From Pseudomonadota bacterium (GTDB lineage Bacteria > Pseudomonadota > Gammaproteobacteria > Pseudomonadales > Oceanobacteraceae), in the NCBI GenBank assembly GCA_030145845.1, contig JAIXHJ010000001.1, positions 520,940 to 584,939 of the forward strand: a stretch of DNA of 64,000 nt, read 5' to 3'. Position numbers and translations under genes: made by a program. Positions 41,233 through 51,512 of this stretch are shown in pieces (within the stretch, counting starts at the first letter, position 1; every line of letters starts with the position of its first letter). Below the pieces are notes generated by a model. The model did no database searches. It saw only the letters and a list, made by a program, of their open reading frames with translations, and was not told the origin of the DNA.

Positions 41233-41954
41233 TGCGCCGCTCTGCACAGCGAGGTTTCACCCTGCTGGAGGTGCTGCTGGCCGTGGCCATCACCGCTCTG
41301 ATCGGCGTGACGGCCGCGCAGTTGCTGCGCAGTGTGATTGATACCAAGCAGGGCACGGATATCCGTTCCGAGAAACTGGCCAGTCTGCAGCGCTTCAATA
41401 TGGTCATCAGCCGGGATATCGAACAGCTTATCAACCGCACGATCCGTGATGAATACGGCGATACACAGGAATCCCTGCGTATTGATGACGGTGATTACAC
41501 CGTCGAATTCACCCGCAGCGGCTGGCGGAACTCCCCGGTGGCCAGTGACCCGCGCTCTGAGCTGCAGCGTGTGGCTTACCGCAGCGAAGAAATCGACAGC
41601 GACGTCTGTGAACCGGCCTATCTGCGTCTGCAGTCGTGGGGGGTGCTGGAACCGGAAGGAGAATGTCTGGTGCGCTACTTCTGGCCGGTGCTTGATCGTT
41701 CAACCGATTCTGAACCTCTGGCGCAGGTGGTGCTGGAGCAGATTGACGATCTGCGCGTGGAGGTTCTGGTGGAAGAGCGCGCTGCTGACAGTGATGAAAA
41801 CTCCGTTGCGGACAGTGACTGGTACAGCAGCTGGCCACCGGTTGACAGCGGCTCCGGCAGCAGCATGACGCCGGTTGCCATGCGCTGGCAGATAACCCTG
41901 CCGGATCTGGGTGAGATTGAACGCCAGTGGGTCATTCCCTGGGGGGATTTCTGA
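41232..41954 (+). CDS. gspJ: Minor pseudopilin GspJ
   Basis: A 240-residue minor pseudopilin with prepilin site AQRG|FTLLEVLLAVAITAL and the GspJ pattern LQRFNMVISRDIEQL. A Ser/Asp/Glu-rich stretch near residues 182-207 looks like a surface loop. One-base overlap with gspI. Confidence 0.9.
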   Translation: MRRSAQRGFTLLEVLLAVAITALIGVTAAQLLRSVIDTKQGTDIRSEKLASLQRFNMVISRDIEQLINRTIRDEYGDTQESLRIDDGDYTVEFTRSGWRNSPVASDPRSELQRVAYRSEEIDSDVCEPAYLRLQSWGVLEPEGECLVRYFWPVLDRSTDSEPLAQVVLEQIDDLRVEVLVEERAADSDENSVADSDWYSSWPPVDSGSGSSMTPVAMRWQITLPDLGEIERQWVIPWGDF

Positions 41955-42985
41955 TGCGCCGGCGCGTTGTCTTGCCGGGCCGTCAGCAGGGGCTGGCGCT
42001 GATAATGGTGCTGCTGATCTTCGCCATTGTGTCGGTGCTGGCGGTGTCGATGATGGACCGCCAGTCGAACGATATTCAGCGCAGTGCCACCATGCTGGCG
42101 CTGCAGCAGGCGCGGGCTTATGTGCTGGGCGCCGAAAGTGCGGTGAAAACCGGTCTGTATCTTGACTGGGATAACAATCCGGATGTGGATCATGCGCTGG
42201 AAGAGTGGGCAACCGACCGCAGCTTCCCGCTGTCGCCGGGAATGGCTTTTATCCGCATCCGTGATGCTCAGGGGCGTTTCAACCTGAACAGCCTGAGTGC
42301 CACCGCGTCCAACCGCGCTGTGCAGAAAGAGCGCTTTGAAAATCTGCTCAACATTCTCGGACTGGACGTCACCTTTGCTGACCTGCTGTACAAATGGATG
42401 GATGAGGAAAGCCAGGAGGATGACCGCTATCTCAGCCTTGAGCTGCCATACCGTGCTGCGTATCAGGGCTGCGTACATACCTCCGAGCTGATGCTGCTGG
42501 AAGGTCTGGACGAGGCCGCTTACCGCCGCCTGGAGCCCTATGTCGTCTGTCTGCCGGTTGCTGCGCAGCTGAATGTGAATAGCGCCAGTGCCGTGGTACT
42601 GGCGGCACTGGATACCGGGATGACGCTTGATATTGCCCAGGCCATTATCAGTGCCCGTGGTGATGAAGGCTTTGCCAGTGTGGATGATTTCTGGGCACTC
42701 AGCGACATTGAATCCTTTGTCAAAAACACCGGCGACGAGGATGACGAAGACGGGAATGATGACAGGGAAAACACCGGCGGAAGCTGGGATAAGACCGACT
42801 TCAGTGTAAAATCGGAATACTTTGAAAGCTTTATCCGGGTAGATCTCGGTGATCGCGTTGCCACTGCCGAAGTCCTGATTGAGCGGGATAACGACGATGG
42901 CCGTATGACCACGCTGTATCGTGATTATGGCCGTCGTGAAGCGCGGCCGGAAGCAGAACTCAGCGACTCCACGACGACACAATAG
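41954..42985 (+). CDS. gspK: Minor pseudopilin GspK
   Basis: A 343-residue GspK, the largest pseudopilin and the tip cap. The leader RQQG|LALIMVLLIFAIVSVLA lacks the Glu+5, as is diagnostic for GspK. A large helical insert and a tandem SAM-like domain follow (LNVNSASAVVLAALD). A strongly acidic stretch near residues 263-275 (GDEDDEDGNDD) may bind calcium. ATG 41954 is used; an earlier frame start at 41927 lies inside gspJ. Confidence 0.92.
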   Translation: MRRRVVLPGRQQGLALIMVLLIFAIVSVLAVSMMDRQSNDIQRSATMLALQQARAYVLGAESAVKTGLYLDWDNNPDVDHALEEWATDRSFPLSPGMAFIRIRDAQGRFNLNSLSATASNRAVQKERFENLLNILGLDVTFADLLYKWMDEESQEDDRYLSLELPYRAAYQGCVHTSELMLLEGLDEAAYRRLEPYVVCLPVAAQLNVNSASAVVLAALDTGMTLDIAQAIISARGDEGFASVDDFWALSDIESFVKNTGDEDDEDGNDDRENTGGSWDKTDFSVKSEYFESFIRVDLGDRVATAEVLIERDNDDGRMTTLYRDYGRREARPEAELSDSTTTQ

Positions 42986-43001
42986 GGTGAACAGACAGGT
43001 C

Positions 43002-44222
43002 ATGGAAACAGTAAAAGTACAGTGGCAGTCATCCGCAGGCCTGTGGCTGGTCAGCCCGCTGCAGGATAATCAGTGGCAGCCACTGGCGGAATGGGCAGAT
43101 AAGCAGCCGGATCTGACGCCGGTGCGCATGGTGCTGTCGGCGGTTAACTATTCAACGCACTGGGTGTCACTGCCCGGGGTTTCGGCGCGTCAGCTGGGCA
43201 AGGCCCTGCCGTTCGCGCTGGAAGAAGCCCTGATTGAGGATGTCAGTCATTACCTGATCGTGCCGGCCGGGCAGGCAGCGAAAAAAGTCCGTGCTTATGC
43301 GCTGACCGCCGGACTGATTGAGCGTCTGCTGGAAGAATGTGAAATGCATCACCTGCAGCTGCGCGAGCTGATTCCGCAGACGCAGCTGGTTGAAGCCGGC
43401 AATGTCTTCCTGCGTCGTGATCAGGATGGCATCAGCGGCTGGATCATCAGCCTGCCGGGCCGCTTTGAAGGCTGGGTGCCGGATGCCGGTATGACCGCCG
43501 TGCTCGACTCCCTGTTTGACGAGGCGCAGGGCGACGCTGCTGAGCTGGTCATTCTGGCACCACAGCTGGATCAGGCGCAGCTGCTGAAAACCACGCTGGA
43601 AACCGGTTTTCCGCAGGTGTTCAGCCAGATTGAATGTCGTCCGCAGGATGGTCTGGCAACGGCAGAGCAGCGCCTCAGCAGCCGTCCGGTCAATCTGCTG
43701 ACCGGCCAGTTTCAGGTGCGTGAAGTGGCGCAGGAGAAACCGCCGGTGTGGTGGCGGCCACTGGCAGCCATGGCGGCGGTGTGGCTGATTGCGGCGACCG
43801 GCTGGCTGTTTATTGAGCAGCACAATACCAGCCGCAAAGCGGCGCAGGTGACGTCGGAAACCATCGCCCTGTACAAGAAGCTCTTTCCCGGGGAGCGGGT
43901 GCGTGAATCCATCCTCAACCGTCAGATTCAGGGCAAACTGTCCGGCGGCGGTGACGTGGCGGCAGGCGGCTTCCTCTCCACGACCAATACCCTGGCGCGG
44001 GTTTACGCCGCTCAGGGGCTGCAGAAGCAGGTGCAGCTGATGTCGCTGCGCTATAACGACCGCATTGACGAGCTGACACTGGAAGTCCGCGCGGGCAATC
44101 TGAATGAGTTACAGACCCTGCGTCAGGCACTGGAAAACGAAGGTCTGGCTGCGGAAGTGGCCTCGGCTACCAACGACAAAGAAGGCGTGAAGGGCCGTAT
44201 CCGTATCGGAGGTTCCGCATGA
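43002..44222 (+). CDS. gspL: Type II secretion protein GspL
   Basis: A 406-residue bitopic inner membrane protein that links GspE to GspM. The N-terminal actin-like cytoplasmic domain runs to about residue 245 (KALPFALEEALIEDVSHY is the usual conserved patch). One membrane helix follows (LAAMAAVWLIAATGWLF), then a ferredoxin-like periplasmic domain. ATG 43002 chosen from alignment to the typical start METVKVQW. Stop overlaps gspM by four bases. Confidence 0.9.
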   Translation: METVKVQWQSSAGLWLVSPLQDNQWQPLAEWADKQPDLTPVRMVLSAVNYSTHWVSLPGVSARQLGKALPFALEEALIEDVSHYLIVPAGQAAKKVRAYALTAGLIERLLEECEMHHLQLRELIPQTQLVEAGNVFLRRDQDGISGWIISLPGRFEGWVPDAGMTAVLDSLFDEAQGDAAELVILAPQLDQAQLLKTTLETGFPQVFSQIECRPQDGLATAEQRLSSRPVNLLTGQFQVREVAQEKPPVWWRPLAAMAAVWLIAATGWLFIEQHNTSRKAAQVTSETIALYKKLFPGERVRESILNRQIQGKLSGGGDVAAGGFLSTTNTLARVYAAQGLQKQVQLMSLRYNDRIDELTLEVRAGNLNELQTLRQALENEGLAAEVASATNDKEGVKGRIRIGGSA

Positions 44223-44752
44223 AGGCGCGGCTGAAAGAACTGCAGTCCCAGCTGGCTGCACAGGTGAAAGAAAGCACGCTGTGGCAGACCGGTCATCATT
44301 GGTATCAGGCGCTGCCGGCGCGTGACCGCACGGTGGTGAAAGCGGTCGCGGCGCTGTTTGTTATCGCCATGATTTATCTGATCGTCTACGCACCGCTGCT
44401 GAAAGGGCAGCAGGCGGCAGAGGCGGCACTGAAAAAGAATATTGCCACCTATAACCTGCTGGCGGATAACGCCAACCGTTTCGGCGCTGTCAGCGGTAAT
44501 GGCAACAGCGGTGGCCTGTCGTCACTGCTGGCCACCGTTACCCGTTACGCCAAAACAGCCGGCATTTCCCTCAGCCGCTATGAACAGGACGGCAATAACC
44601 TGCGGATCTGGATCGACAAGGCGGTGTTTGACGAAGCCATCGACTGGCTTGAACAGCTGCAGGCTTCGCAGGGTGTACAGGTGGGGCAGATCAATATTGA
44701 GCGCTCAGACCGTCCGGGTGTGGTTGACATCCGTGCTACCCTGACGCAGTAA
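44219..44752 (+). CDS. gspM: Type II secretion protein GspM
   Basis: A 177-residue bitopic inner membrane protein: short cytoplasmic N-terminus with the [10 protein letters not shown] element, one helix ([19 protein letters not shown]) and a periplasmic ferredoxin-like domain. Last gsp gene of the cluster. No gspN, gspO, gspC or gspD follows. Confidence 0.9.
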   Translation: MKARLKELQSQLAAQVKESTLWQTGHHWYQALPARDRTVVKAVAALFVIAMIYLIVYAPLLKGQQAAEAALKKNIATYNLLADNANRFGAVSGNGNSGGLSSLLATVTRYAKTAGISLSRYEQDGNNLRIWIDKAVFDEAIDWLEQLQASQGVQVGQINIERSDRPGVVDIRATLTQ

Positions 44753-44765
44753 CGGGAGACAGCGA

Positions 44766-46121
44766 ATGAATTTTGATTTTGATTTACTGGTGATCGGGGC
44801 CGGCTCCGGCGGTGTCCGCGCCAGCCGTATGGCAGCCGGCAAAGGTGCCCGCGTGGCGGTGGTGGAAAACCGCTACCTGGGCGGGACCTGTGTGAATGTC
44901 GGCTGTGTGCCGAAGAAACTGTTTGTCTATGCCTCGGAATATGCCGAAAAGTTTGAAGAAGCCCGTGGCTTTGGCATCAACGGTACTCTGGAGTCCTTTG
45001 ATTGGCCGACGCTCAGGGATAATAAAACTAATGAAATCAAACGCTTAAACGGTATATATACTAATTTACTTGAGAATTCCGGCGTCACGGTGCTGCACGG
45101 TACTGCCAGTCTGGTGGATGGTCACCGGGTAACCGTCGGCGAGCAGGAATACTCCGCGGAGAAGATTCTGATTGCCACCGGTGGCTGGCCATTCCGCCCG
45201 GACATTCCGGGGGCCGAGCACGCCATTTCCTCCAATGAAGTCTTCTATCTGGAAGAATTCCCGCAACGCACCATCGTGGTCGGAGGCGGCTATATTGCGG
45301 TGGAATTCGCCGGCATCTTCAATGGTCTCGGTGCTGAGTCTCACCTGCTGTACCGTGGTGAGCAGATTCTGCGCGGCTTTGATCAGGATGTACGCGATTT
45401 TGCGGCCACGCAGATTGCCAACAAAGGCGTGCAGATCCACACCGAAACGGATGTACGCCGCATTGATAAACTGGAAGGCGGTACGCTGCGTTGCCAGTTA
45501 AGCAACGGCGACATGCTGGATGCCGACTGTGTAATGTTTGCCACCGGCCGCCGGCCGATGACAGACGGGCTTGGTCTGGACAGCGTGGGCGTTGAAACCC
45601 GCGATGATGGCACGATTGTGGTGGATCATTTCTTCCGTACTTCCGTCTCCAGCATTTATGCCCTGGGTGATGTGATTGGTACGCCTCAGCTGACACCGGT
45701 TGCGCTGGCGCAGGCGATGAAACTGGTGGCGCACTGGTTCGCGGGTGATGAAACACCGATGACCTATGACAACATCCCGACGGCGGTCTTCTGTCAGCCG
45801 AACATTGCGACGGTTGGTCTGACCGAGGAAGAGGCGGTGGCACGTCACGGCGATGACATCACCGTGTTTGAGTCCAGCTTCCGGCCGATGCGTCATACCA
45901 TCAGTGGTCTGCCGGAGCGGACACTGATGAAGCTGATCGTGCAGACCAGTACTGACAAGGTGGTTGGAGTGCACATGGTCGGTGCCGAAGCCGGGGAAAT
46001 CATTCAGGGCATTGCCGTGGCGGTCAAAGCGGGCGCCACCAAGGCCGTGTTTGACAGCACCATCGGTATTCACCCGACGTCTGCGGAAGAATTTGTCACC
46101 ATGCGCACACCGCGCAGCTGA
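44766..46121 (+). CDS. gorA: Glutathione-disulfide reductase
   Basis: Regenerates reduced glutathione with NADPH. The 451-residue flavoprotein has the FAD motif [13 protein letters not shown], the redox-active disulfide [13 protein letters not shown], an NAD(P) domain with [13 protein letters not shown] and the C-terminal catalytic His in GIHPTSAEE. It starts 14 bases after gspM but is functionally separate. Glutathione and glutaredoxin would also support the glutaredoxin-type ArsC at 63549. Confidence 0.95.
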   Translation: MNFDFDLLVIGAGSGGVRASRMAAGKGARVAVVENRYLGGTCVNVGCVPKKLFVYASEYAEKFEEARGFGINGTLESFDWPTLRDNKTNEIKRLNGIYTNLLENSGVTVLHGTASLVDGHRVTVGEQEYSAEKILIATGGWPFRPDIPGAEHAISSNEVFYLEEFPQRTIVVGGGYIAVEFAGIFNGLGAESHLLYRGEQILRGFDQDVRDFAATQIANKGVQIHTETDVRRIDKLEGGTLRCQLSNGDMLDADCVMFATGRRPMTDGLGLDSVGVETRDDGTIVVDHFFRTSVSSIYALGDVIGTPQLTPVALAQAMKLVAHWFAGDETPMTYDNIPTAVFCQPNIATVGLTEEEAVARHGDDITVFESSFRPMRHTISGLPERTLMKLIVQTSTDKVVGVHMVGAEAGEIIQGIAVAVKAGATKAVFDSTIGIHPTSAEEFVTMRTPRS

Positions 46122-46133
46122 TACGCAGAGCAT

Positions 46134-46162
46134 AAAAAAGGGCGCCTCAGGCGCCCTTTTTT
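46134..46162. terminator. Bidirectional terminator between gorA and rapA
   Basis: Stem GGGCGCC/GGCGCCC with loop TCA, flanked by six A and six T, between the convergent genes gorA and rapA. Confidence 0.93.
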
Positions 46163-46178
46163 ATGCCTGAGGCAGCAC

Positions 46179-48938
46179 TCAGCCGCAGAACACCAGACGG
46201 ATGCTGTCCAGAACCAGCTGCGACTGGGCGATGGCGTCCATGACAGCGTCACGTTTCTGTTTCACTTCATCCACCAGCTGTGGCGGCATGGCCGGATTCT
46301 GTTCCGCCAGGGCGTGCAGCCGCTCAATGCGGGCGGTATAGGCTTCCTGGGCTTTCTGGCTGGCGCGCTCCACCATCTTGTTCAGCTGCGCGCTACCCAG
46401 TTTTTCCAGTTTGTGAATCAGTGGCTGAATGCTTTCCGTTTTCTGCTCCACCAGTCCGCGTGCGGTGCCACGCTTCAGCGGCAGTACAAAGGCCGGCAGT
46501 TCACCGTCATTCACTTTCAGATCGCCTTTCGGGGTCATCATCAGGTGCATGGCGTTAGGCGGCAGGAAGCGTTCAACCGCCAGAGCCTTGGGTGCCGGGC
46601 AGCGGGCGACAAACTGCATTTCAATAAAGCAGTCGCCGGTGCTGAAGCCGTGGTCTTCGATATAGCCGGCTGCCGCATTGCCGGCCGGGCTGCTGGTGAT
46701 CAGCTCCAGTGCCTGATCGATAAACGGATGTTCCCAGCTGAGGAACTGCACGTCATCGCGGCTCAGTGCCACGTCTCGGCGGGTAGTGGCCATAAAGCCA
46801 TCTTCCGGCAGGTGGGGCAGGTCGGGTACCAGCATATGGTCGCCCGGTGCGATGGTGATGCAGTCACCGCCGAGTTCAACCAGTTCCAGACCAAAGGCAT
46901 CGGCGAACAGCTCAACGAAATCGTTCAGCTCCGCTTCGTCTTCGATATGGGTGATGGTCATCTCTCTGGCCAGGGCGCGGGCACGCACCGGATGGCAGGA
47001 GTGCAGTTCAAGCAGACGGTCACGGCCGGCTTCCAGCTGGCTGAGCAGGGCTTCGCGCTCCTGCGCCAGCTGCGTGGTCAGCTCCGGCAGACCTTCACCG
47101 CTGAGAATGGCCTGTTCGATCGCTTCGCGGAAACGCTCCAGCAGCGGCTGGGCGGCCGGATTCGGACGGCTGAACAGATCCAGCCCCTGATGCAGCAGGT
47201 GTGCCCAGCGGCCGGCGGGATGATCCGTGAAGGCGGGGATATAAATGCGGATGTCGTCAGCCTGACCAATACGGTCGAGACGGCCGATGCGCTGTTCAAT
47301 CAGGTCGCAGTTAAACGGCAGATCGAACAGTACCAAGTGATGGGCAAACTGGAAGTTACGGCCTTCACTGCCGATCTCAGAACACAGCAGGATACGCGCG
47401 CCCTGTTCATGATCGGCAAAGTAAGCCGCTGCGCGGTCACGCTCGACTAGATCCATATCTTCGTGGAAGACGGCCACCTGAATGCCGCAGCTGTCCCACA
47501 GCCATTGCTCCAGATCGAGTACGGTCTGGGCTGAGTGGCAGATCAGCACGACCTTATCCTTGCCGGTCTGGCCGAGCAGACCCAGCAGCCATTCGCTGCG
47601 CGGGTCGTCATCACACCAGTTATGCATATCCACTTCCGGATGCAGCTGCTGCAGGGTGGGCGGCAGGTCATCGGTTGGTGGTGCCGGCAGATCGGTGATC
47701 TGCGGCAGCCGGGCAGGGAAACCACTGACGCCATGGCGGGTGTTGCGGTACAGGGCGCGGCCCGGGCCGCGGCGGTCAATCAGGGCTTCCAGCACTTTGT
47801 TGCGCTGTTCCTGATCGTCAAGATCGGCGGCTGCCATATCCGGCAGCAGGGAGGTAAGCAAGGCTGCCTGTTCGGCGCTGACGCTGCCCTCACCGGCCAG
47901 TGCCGCGGCCAGATCCGCAACCGGCTGATAGGCTTCCTGTTCTGCGCGGAACTGCGACAGCGATGGGTAGCGTTGCGGATCGAGCAGGCGCAGGCGGGCG
48001 TAGTGACCTTCCAGCCCCAGCTGCTCCGGGGTTGCGGTCAACAGCAGCAGGCCCGGTGTGCGCAGCGATAGTTCTTCGACCATGCTGTAAGCGGCATCGC
48101 CGCCATTGTCTTCGCTCCACTGCAGATGATGGGCTTCGTCCACGACCAGCAGGTCCCAGTCGGAAGCCTGGATCTGTGCTGCCACTTCGTCGCGTGCTGC
48201 CAGCGATACCGGGCACAGGAACAGCTGGCCGGCAGTGAAAATATCGCTGTCTTCTTCGGCCATCAGACGGTCGACGATGGTGAAACGCAGGTTGAAGCGG
48301 CGGATCATTTCCACCAGCCACTGATGCAGCAGGTGATCGGGCACCAGTACCAGTACACGCTGGATGCGCTGCTGCAGTAACAGGCGGTGCAGAATCAGGC
48401 CGGCCTCAATGGTCTTACCCAGACCCACTTCGTCGGCCAGCAGCACGCGCGGAATGGAATCCTGAGTGACCTGCTGGGCAATATAAAGCTGATGCGGCAG
48501 CAGGCTGGTGCGGCCGCCGAGCAGACCATAAAACGGCCGCTGACGCAGTTTGCTCAGCTGTTGCAGCGCCAGCTGGCGCAGTTCGTACAGATTGTTGTTG
48601 TCGATCTGGCCGGAGAACAGGCGGTCGGATGGCTGATTCAGCTGAATCTGACCGCTGAGGTGAATCTCGGAGATGGTGCGCTCACCATCGCCATAAAACA
48701 GGATGCCATCGATATCATCGATTTCGCTGACGGTAATCACGGTTCCGTCCGCCAGTGGCAGGGTGTCGCCTTCTTTGAAGGTCACCCGCGTCAGTGGGGC
48801 ATTCTGGGCTGAATAACTGCGCGCATCATCGATGGCTGGAAAATAAACGGTGACAACCCGGAAATCGACGTTCTGAACCAGGCCGAGACCGAGGTCTGTT
48901 TCGGCTTCGCTGATCCAGCGCTGACCCACTTTATACAT
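46179..48938 (-). CDS. rapA: RNA polymerase-associated ATPase RapA
   Basis: A Swi2/Snf2 ATPase that recycles RNA polymerase after termination. The 919-residue protein begins with tandem Tudor-like N-terminal segments (YKVGQRWISEAETDLGLG). It has Walker A DEVGLGKTIEAG, Walker B DEAHHLQW, helicase motif V/VI LIEQRIGRLDRIGQ and a C-terminal RapA domain. The ATG at 48938 is chosen by comparison with E. coli RapA; the open frame extends upstream to 49184 but without a family match. Slightly shorter than E. coli RapA (968). Confidence 0.94.
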   Translation of the reverse strand: MYKVGQRWISEAETDLGLGLVQNVDFRVVTVYFPAIDDARSYSAQNAPLTRVTFKEGDTLPLADGTVITVSEIDDIDGILFYGDGERTISEIHLSGQIQLNQPSDRLFSGQIDNNNLYELRQLALQQLSKLRQRPFYGLLGGRTSLLPHQLYIAQQVTQDSIPRVLLADEVGLGKTIEAGLILHRLLLQQRIQRVLVLVPDHLLHQWLVEMIRRFNLRFTIVDRLMAEEDSDIFTAGQLFLCPVSLAARDEVAAQIQASDWDLLVVDEAHHLQWSEDNGGDAAYSMVEELSLRTPGLLLLTATPEQLGLEGHYARLRLLDPQRYPSLSQFRAEQEAYQPVADLAAALAGEGSVSAEQAALLTSLLPDMAAADLDDQEQRNKVLEALIDRRGPGRALYRNTRHGVSGFPARLPQITDLPAPPTDDLPPTLQQLHPEVDMHNWCDDDPRSEWLLGLLGQTGKDKVVLICHSAQTVLDLEQWLWDSCGIQVAVFHEDMDLVERDRAAAYFADHEQGARILLCSEIGSEGRNFQFAHHLVLFDLPFNCDLIEQRIGRLDRIGQADDIRIYIPAFTDHPAGRWAHLLHQGLDLFSRPNPAAQPLLERFREAIEQAILSGEGLPELTTQLAQEREALLSQLEAGRDRLLELHSCHPVRARALAREMTITHIEDEAELNDFVELFADAFGLELVELGGDCITIAPGDHMLVPDLPHLPEDGFMATTRRDVALSRDDVQFLSWEHPFIDQALELITSSPAGNAAAGYIEDHGFSTGDCFIEMQFVARCPAPKALAVERFLPPNAMHLMMTPKGDLKVNDGELPAFVLPLKRGTARGLVEQKTESIQPLIHKLEKLGSAQLNKMVERASQKAQEAYTARIERLHALAEQNPAMPPQLVDEVKQKRDAVMDAIAQSQLVLDSIRLVFCG

Positions 48939-49165
48939 AGAAACTGATACCTGAAAAAAGCTGATGGCGAACGGCCGGGACTGCGCATGACAGGCAGCCC
49001 GGAAAGCAGGCGCGAAGTCTAGCGTATGAAGGTGGCAAATCCCACCGCCACAGCCTGATCGGCGGGTAAAATCTCCTGTTTGTGCTGTGGATGCGTTAGA
49101 ATCCGCCGTTTCAGGTCGGCACGGGACGTGGCTGACGTCAATCAAACGGGGGAAAGGGTTTCCTG

Positions 49166-50470
49166 ATGGGTAAATTACTGGCATTAACCGTTGCTCTGCC
49201 GGTGGCTGCTGTGGCCGCCGGAGCCGGGTATCTCACCTGGAATAACGTTCAGCGCTATGAAGCTGAAGAGCAACGACTGCTGACCAATGTAAGACAGGAA
49301 CTGCAGGCGCAGGGACTGGCGCTGGATGCTGAGCCGGTCAGCCGCGGCCTGTTCGGTGTTTTCCGTGAAGATATTTACACCTTACGTGATATTGCACAGG
49401 CAACCGATCTGATTGCCGTCCGCCAGACAACCACCATTGAGCCGCTGCGCGCTTATGGCACCTTTGCTGTCGATGGCGAACGTGGTCTGGCAGCCATGCT
49501 GTTCAGCAGCCTGCCCGGCCTGCTGGAGGGACAGCAGGGCAGCTGGCAGCTGGATGCACGCAACAATCTGACCAGCGCTCAGTACCGCACCGGCGCGGTG
49601 GATATGCAACAGCCGGATGGCTCACAGGTGCGGATGGCGCCCATGGTGATTGAATCCACCACCGAACTGGACGGCGCGCGCCGCAGCCGCAGTGTTGCCA
49701 GCTGGGATGGTATGCAGGTCAGTACACCGGTGGGGCTGGAGGTCAGCCTTGGCGGCGTGACAATGAACGTCAGCTCACGGCAGATCGGTAACACGCCCTT
49801 TATTGAGCGTTTCGACTACCGTATCGGCAGGCTCAGTGCGGACGCGGGCGACAAACGCCTGGCGCTGCGCGGCATGGCCATGGAGCAGGGATCGGTGCTG
49901 CAGAACGGGGTGGTGGCGTCATTGCTGACGCTGACTTTTGATGATCTGAGTTTTTCTTCCGGCAATCAGGATCTGCGTGTCGATCCCAGTGAGCTGGGGT
50001 TGTTCTTTGATGGCCTGAACTGGGCAGCACTGCAGCGCGCCAATGACCGTCTGCAGCAGCTGAGTCAGAACAGTGAAGGCATCGAGGCCGCCGTGGCGGC
50101 ACTGGCCGGGGTTGGTGCACACGGTGCATCGCTGACGCTGGAACAACTGAACAGCCGCTTTATCTTCAACGACCGCGGCCCGGCCGGCATCGGTGCCGCC
50201 GGCGATGTCAGTGCCAATGGCCGTCTGACCCTCCGTGCCGGCGCCGCCGCAACCCTGGCGGACGAATGGCTGGCCCGCACCGACGCGTTTCTGCATCTGG
50301 AGCTGAGCCGCAGCCTGATGCAGAGCCCGCTGTCGGAATACATGCTTGAGCTGATCAATACCGGCTATCTGCGTGAAGAAGGGGATCGTCTGATCAGTGA
50401 TTTCCGTTTTGCCGCCGGTGAACTGACCGCCAACGATCTGCCACTGGACGACCTCGCGCAGGCGCTCTGA
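49166..50470 (+). CDS. DUF945 (YdgA-like) family protein
   Basis: A 434-residue protein with an N-terminal signal anchor (residues 5-25, ALTVALPVAAVAAGAGYLTW) and a long beta-rich periplasmic region. Pattern and length agree with the YdgA/DUF945 family, whose function is unclear. An AAGGG lies before the ATG. It is divergent from rapA and followed by cbpA after about 120 bases. Confidence 0.7.
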   Translation: MGKLLALTVALPVAAVAAGAGYLTWNNVQRYEAEEQRLLTNVRQELQAQGLALDAEPVSRGLFGVFREDIYTLRDIAQATDLIAVRQTTTIEPLRAYGTFAVDGERGLAAMLFSSLPGLLEGQQGSWQLDARNNLTSAQYRTGAVDMQQPDGSQVRMAPMVIESTTELDGARRSRSVASWDGMQVSTPVGLEVSLGGVTMNVSSRQIGNTPFIERFDYRIGRLSADAGDKRLALRGMAMEQGSVLQNGVVASLLTLTFDDLSFSSGNQDLRVDPSELGLFFDGLNWAALQRANDRLQQLSQNSEGIEAAVAALAGVGAHGASLTLEQLNSRFIFNDRGPAGIGAAGDVSANGRLTLRAGAAATLADEWLARTDAFLHLELSRSLMQSPLSEYMLELINTGYLREEGDRLISDFRFAAGELTANDLPLDDLAQAL

Positions 50471-50591
50471 GCGCCACGGCGTTAATCAGCCTGCCGCGAC
50501 GCTGTTTCTCAGGGCCGGCATGACAGTCAGGCTTGCTGCTGGCGGCAGATCGCCATTTAATGGTGATTCAGGTGTCAGCAGTGAGGATGCT

Positions 50592-51512
50592 ATGTCACAG
50601 GATGAAGTCAACGACCCGTATGTCTTGCTGGGCGTCAGCCGCGACGCCAGTGCGGCGGATATCAAAAAAGCCTACCGCCGGCTGGCACGCGAACTCCACC
50701 CCGATCTGAATGCCGGCGACGAACAGAAGCAGGAACGATTCAAAGCCGTGGCAGCGGCCTACCATCTGCTGCGCGATGCCGAACAGCGCCGTCGCTATGA
50801 TGCCGGTGAGATCGATGCCTCCGGCGCTGAACGTCCGCAACAGCGCTATTACCGCTCTTATGCCGGTGCCGACCCGACTCACCGTTATGAGTTTGACGGC
50901 GATTTCTCTGATCTCGGTGACATCTTCGGCCAGGCCTTCCGCCAGCGTTATGGCCAGAGCGGCAGCCGTGCCATGCGTGGCGCTGACCGCCTGTTTCATA
51001 TGCAGATCAGTTTCCGCGACGCCGTGCTGGGCGGCAAACATACCGTAACCCTGCCGGAATCCGGCCGCCTGGAAGTGACGATTCCGGCTGGCATCGATGA
51101 CGGCCAGACCCTGCGTCTGGCGGGCAAGGGGGAGCCTGGCGTGAACGGCGGTCCGGCCGGCGACGCGCTGGTGCGTATTGAAGTCACACCGGACCCGGTT
51201 TTCAGCCGTGATGGCAATGACCTGCGGCTGGAGTTTCCGGTCAGTATTGATGAGGCGGTGCTTGGCGCGCAGACGGATGTCGCGCTGCCCGGTGGCCGCA
51301 TCAAGGTGAAAATTCCGCCGAACTCCGGCTCCGGCCGGGTGCTGAGACTGAAAGGCAAAGGGATCCGTCGTGGCGCACAGCAGGGCGACCTGCTGATTAC
51401 GCTGAAAATTGTGCTGCCGCCGGCAGAAGATACGGCGCTGGCCGACGCGGTGCGCCAGTGGCGTGCCGCCCATAGCTATGACCCGCGGGCCGGCTGGAAG
51501 GGGAATCAGTGA
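50592..51512 (+). CDS. cbpA: Curved DNA-binding J-domain co-chaperone CbpA
   Basis: A 306-residue class II J-domain protein. The J domain has the HPD motif (RELHPDLNAG). It is followed by a Gly/Arg-containing linker and two DnaJ-C beta domains (FRDAVLGGKHTVTLP, GDALVRIEVTPDPVF, GDLLITLKI). There is no zinc finger, which excludes DnaJ itself. ATG 50592 has GAGGA upstream. The next gene, cbpM, encodes its specific inhibitor, confirming CbpA. Confidence 0.93.
   Translation: MSQDEVNDPYVLLGVSRDASAADIKKAYRRLARELHPDLNAGDEQKQERFKAVAAAYHLLRDAEQRRRYDAGEIDASGAERPQQRYYRSYAGADPTHRYEFDGDFSDLGDIFGQAFRQRYGQSGSRAMRGADRLFHMQISFRDAVLGGKHTVTLPESGRLEVTIPAGIDDGQTLRLAGKGEPGVNGGPAGDALVRIEVTPDPVFSRDGNDLRLEFPVSIDEAVLGAQTDVALPGGRIKVKIPPNSGSGRVLRLKGKGIRRGAQQGDLLITLKIVLPPAEDTALADAVRQWRAAHSYDPRAGWKGNQ

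Noticed and set aside
41675..43003. A 442-codon open frame on the minus strand
   Set aside because: Shadow of gspJ and gspK; no ribosome site and no recognisable domain.
46314..47450. A 378-codon open frame on the plus strand
   Set aside because: Antisense shadow of rapA, which carries helicase motifs over the same bases.
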